Shown here: piece after piece, positions 62,148 through 64,000 of the stretch
Position numbering within the stretch: the first letter of the stretch is position 1
Layout: the number at the start of each line of letters is the position of its first letter
Assembly (NCBI GenBank): GCA_022448525.1
Contig: JAKVCX010000001.1
Span: 546,734 to 610,733 of the forward strand
Direction: 5' to 3'
Source of the DNA: Tenacibaculum sp.
GTDB lineage: Bacteria; Bacteroidota; Bacteroidia; Flavobacteriales; Flavobacteriaceae
DNA length: 64,000 nt
The notes under the pieces: model-generated
What the model saw: only the letters and a program-made list of their open reading frames with translations
Told to the model about the DNA's origin: nothing
Database searches by the model: none
Translations under genes and position numbers: made by a program

Positions 62148-63923
62148 ATGAAAAGATTTATAGTTACAGCAATATGTACGTCGGCTTATGGTTTCGTTTT
62201 TGCTCAAACCAAACCCAACACTGAAAAAGCAAAAGACACAGTTAAAACAGAAGTGGTAGAAGTAGTATCATCTTATGCTCCTAAAGTAACAGATGCTTTT
62301 AAAATTAAAAGAAAACCAGTTATTGAATTATCTAAAAAGGTTCAAAGAAAACCATTAGATTACAAAATCAAATCAGTTCCTGTAGTTTCAACATATATTC
62401 CAAAGAGTGGAGTTTTAAAAGGAATTGACATAGGAGATCGAGAACGTTTATTTAATAATTACGTTGCCTTAGGATTTGGTAATAACACAACTCCTTTTGT
62501 TGAAGGATATTTTCATAATAATAGTGCTTTTGAATATGAATATGGAGGGAAAATTAATTTCATTTCCTCAACAGATCCTGTGGCAGACACAAGATTAAAC
62601 AGTGGTTATTATAATGCGAGTGTTGATTTATTTTTAAAGCAAGAAATGCGTTACTATGATTGGACTGCAGGTTTTAATGCTTATCGCAATAAATACAACT
62701 TTTACGGTTTACCAGAAAACATAAATTTTATCGACCCAACTGTTAATTCAATTGATCCATCACAAACTCACAAATTCTATAATATTTTTGGAGCTGTGCA
62801 TTTTCCTGACAGAGATTTACAAGAAATAAAAGGTTCTGTTGCGTATTTCTCTGACACATACGAGTCTGATGAATTGCATGCCGATATTGATGCTTTGTTT
62901 GAATTTCCTCTAGGAAGATTTGGGCTAAATCTTGACGATTTAAAACTCGCAACTTCAATTAACTTTATCAATGGTGGATTCGCTAGAACTTATAACGACC
63001 CACTAGTCGAAACAAATTACGGTTTTGCTACAGCCGGAATCAATCCGAGTTATTCTTTTTCGTACAAAAAATTCGATGTTAAATTAGGTGGTAAAGCTTA
63101 TTATTCTTTTGATTTAGAAAATACAGAAGGAAAATTCTTCGCTTATCCAGATATTGAAATTAATCATCCTATCATCAAAAGATACGCGAATATTTATGGT
63201 GGAATTACTGGAGATTTAGAAGTCAACTCTTATCAAGGTTTTACTTCTCGTAATCCTTATGTATCTCCAACTTTAAACATTACACAAAGTAGTGAAGCGT
63301 TAAATGTTTACGGTGGTTTTAGAGGAATTTTAAGTGGGAATATCAATTACGATGTAAAAGCAGGATTCAAAAAAGAAGAAAACAAAGCTTTATTTCTTGC
63401 TAATCCATCCAACTCAAATGGCACAACAAACTCTTTTCCTGGCGGTGTATTCTTTAAGGGGTATGATTATGGTAATTCATTTGGTGTAGTTTATGACGAT
63501 GTGAATACTATTTACTTTTCAGGAGGAATTACTTATGATTATTCTAGACATTTAAACTTGGGGATGAACTTAGAGTTCAACAATTATGATTTAAGTACTC
63601 AGGCAGAAGCTTGGAATTTACCTCAATTAAAAAGTGATGTTTTTGCTACTTACAAAAAGAAAGACTGGTATGCAAGTGCCAACTTATACTTTGTTGGTGG
63701 TAGAAAAGGAACGACTTACATTTCTGGAACCCCAAGCGTTATAGATTTAGATGCTTATATCGATTTAAATTTAGACGGTGGATATCATATTAACGATTTA
63801 TTCTCAGTATTCTTAAGAGCAAACAATATAACAAATAGCAACTATCAAACTTTTAATAATTTCAACGCACAAGGAATCCAAGTGTTAGGCGGTATTATTT
63901 ATAAGTTTGACGCATTGTTCTAA
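62148..63923 (+). CDS. Plugless TonB-receptor-like outer-membrane protein
   Basis: The 591-residue protein has a signal peptide and then a beta-barrel with alternating aromatic strands ending in aromatic LGGIIYKFDALF. It has no TonB box and plug domain: instead a 90-residue N-terminal region (VVEVVSSYAPKVTDAFKIKR) leads into the barrel. It closely resembles the barrels of TonB-dependent receptors such as NNITNSNYQTFNNF before the last strand. Transport substrate unknown. Paired with the TPR protein upstream. Confidence 0.85.
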   Translation: MKRFIVTAICTSAYGFVFAQTKPNTEKAKDTVKTEVVEVVSSYAPKVTDAFKIKRKPVIELSKKVQRKPLDYKIKSVPVVSTYIPKSGVLKGIDIGDRERLFNNYVALGFGNNTTPFVEGYFHNNSAFEYEYGGKINFISSTDPVADTRLNSGYYNASVDLFLKQEMRYYDWTAGFNAYRNKYNFYGLPENINFIDPTVNSIDPSQTHKFYNIFGAVHFPDRDLQEIKGSVAYFSDTYESDELHADIDALFEFPLGRFGLNLDDLKLATSINFINGGFARTYNDPLVETNYGFATAGINPSYSFSYKKFDVKLGGKAYYSFDLENTEGKFFAYPDIEINHPIIKRYANIYGGITGDLEVNSYQGFTSRNPYVSPTLNITQSSEALNVYGGFRGILSGNINYDVKAGFKKEENKALFLANPSNSNGTTNSFPGGVFFKGYDYGNSFGVVYDDVNTIYFSGGITYDYSRHLNLGMNLEFNNYDLSTQAEAWNLPQLKSDVFATYKKKDWYASANLYFVGGRKGTTYISGTPSVIDLDAYIDLNLDGGYHINDLFSVFLRANNITNSNYQTFNNFNAQGIQVLGGIIYKFDALF

Positions 63924-63944
63924 TAAAAAATGTAACTTGGAGGT

Positions 63945-64000
63945 ATGTTAAGTCATATCTCCAATTTTATAACCGCTATTGTTTGTTTGATTGCGTTTTT
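63945..64000 (+). CDS. Possible start of a further gene, cut by the window end
   Basis: An ATG at 63945 opens a frame for LSHISNFITAIVCLIAF, a hydrophobic N-terminal segment that could be a signal or membrane anchor, running off the window. A nearby inverted repeat (TTGGAGGTATG with CATATCTCCAA) overlaps it and would argue against coding. Too short to decide. Confidence 0.3.
   Translation, partial: MLSHISNFITAIVCLIAF

Noticed and set aside
63955..63980. Terminator after the outer-membrane barrel gene
   Set aside because: The inverted repeat TTGGAG/CTCCAA has a mismatch and no T-run of useful length, and overlaps a possible start codon, so it was not called.

Overview
The window is a chromosomal segment of a Bacteroidota bacterium, most likely a marine Flavobacteriaceae. 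The support is low GC, many lipoproteins with SCS-type lipoboxes, a type IX secretion sorting tail on a PhoD-like phosphatase, promoter boxes of the Bacteroidota TAnnTTTG type, few Shine-Dalgarno sites, and families typical of this group (DUF4197, DUF5522, DUF4136, DUF6588, fused IcmF, GbsR/DCC1 cluster). I found no tRNA, rRNA, CRISPR array, prophage or transposase.

Layout. 1-4.6 kb: an arylsulfotransferase-like lipoprotein, a metal/cobalamin-type binding protein without a normal start codon, several small conserved proteins, and a lipoprotein made of short internal repeats. 4.6-9.1 kb: histidine degradation (hutH-hutU) with a divergent LysR regulator. 9.2-12.9 kb: an M23-peptidase lipoprotein followed by small secreted proteins, including a tandem-duplicated two-gene unit in which one copy has decayed. 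13-15.1 kb: the PhoD-type phosphatase. 15.8-19.2 kb: the fused acyl-CoA mutase IcmF, whose reading frame contains a palindromic dispersed repeat. 19.5-25.7 kb: small membrane and envelope proteins, a six-gene GbsR/DCC1/epimerase operon, and a sigma factor with a membrane partner. 25.8-33.4 kb: recQ, then a polyamine operon (speA, speB, an RMD1-like membrane protein, a deoxyhypusine/homospermidine synthase homologue, small genes) behind a long structured leader. 33.6-36.7 kb: redox and regulatory genes.

36.7-44.3 kb is a complete trp operon, trpE-G-D-C-F-B-x-y-A. It starts with a promoter, a 17-residue leader peptide containing three consecutive Trp codons, and a terminator hairpin, the hallmarks of transcription attenuation. 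Three of its junctions are filled by copies of the same palindromic repeat seen inside icmF. Two small genes between trpB and trpA look like degenerate N-terminal halves of MreB. 44.3-50.9 kb: a GH9 glucanase lipoprotein, asnB, an HTH regulator divergent from a surface-repeat protein, and a lipoprotein. 51-55.6 kb: gyrB behind a structured upstream region, a DUF6588 barrel protein and mdh. 55.7-64 kb: a GNAT enzyme, two glycosyltransferases, an FtsE-like ATPase, a 999-residue TPR protein paired with a plugless outer-membrane barrel, and possibly the first codons of another gene.

The signals most worth following are the trp attenuator, the MreB-like pair in the trp operon, the palindromic repeat translated inside icmF, two genes with no ATG/GTG/TTG before their conserved N-terminus, and the repeat lipoprotein at 3.4 kb. 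All assignments rest on reading motifs and gene order; no database search was run.
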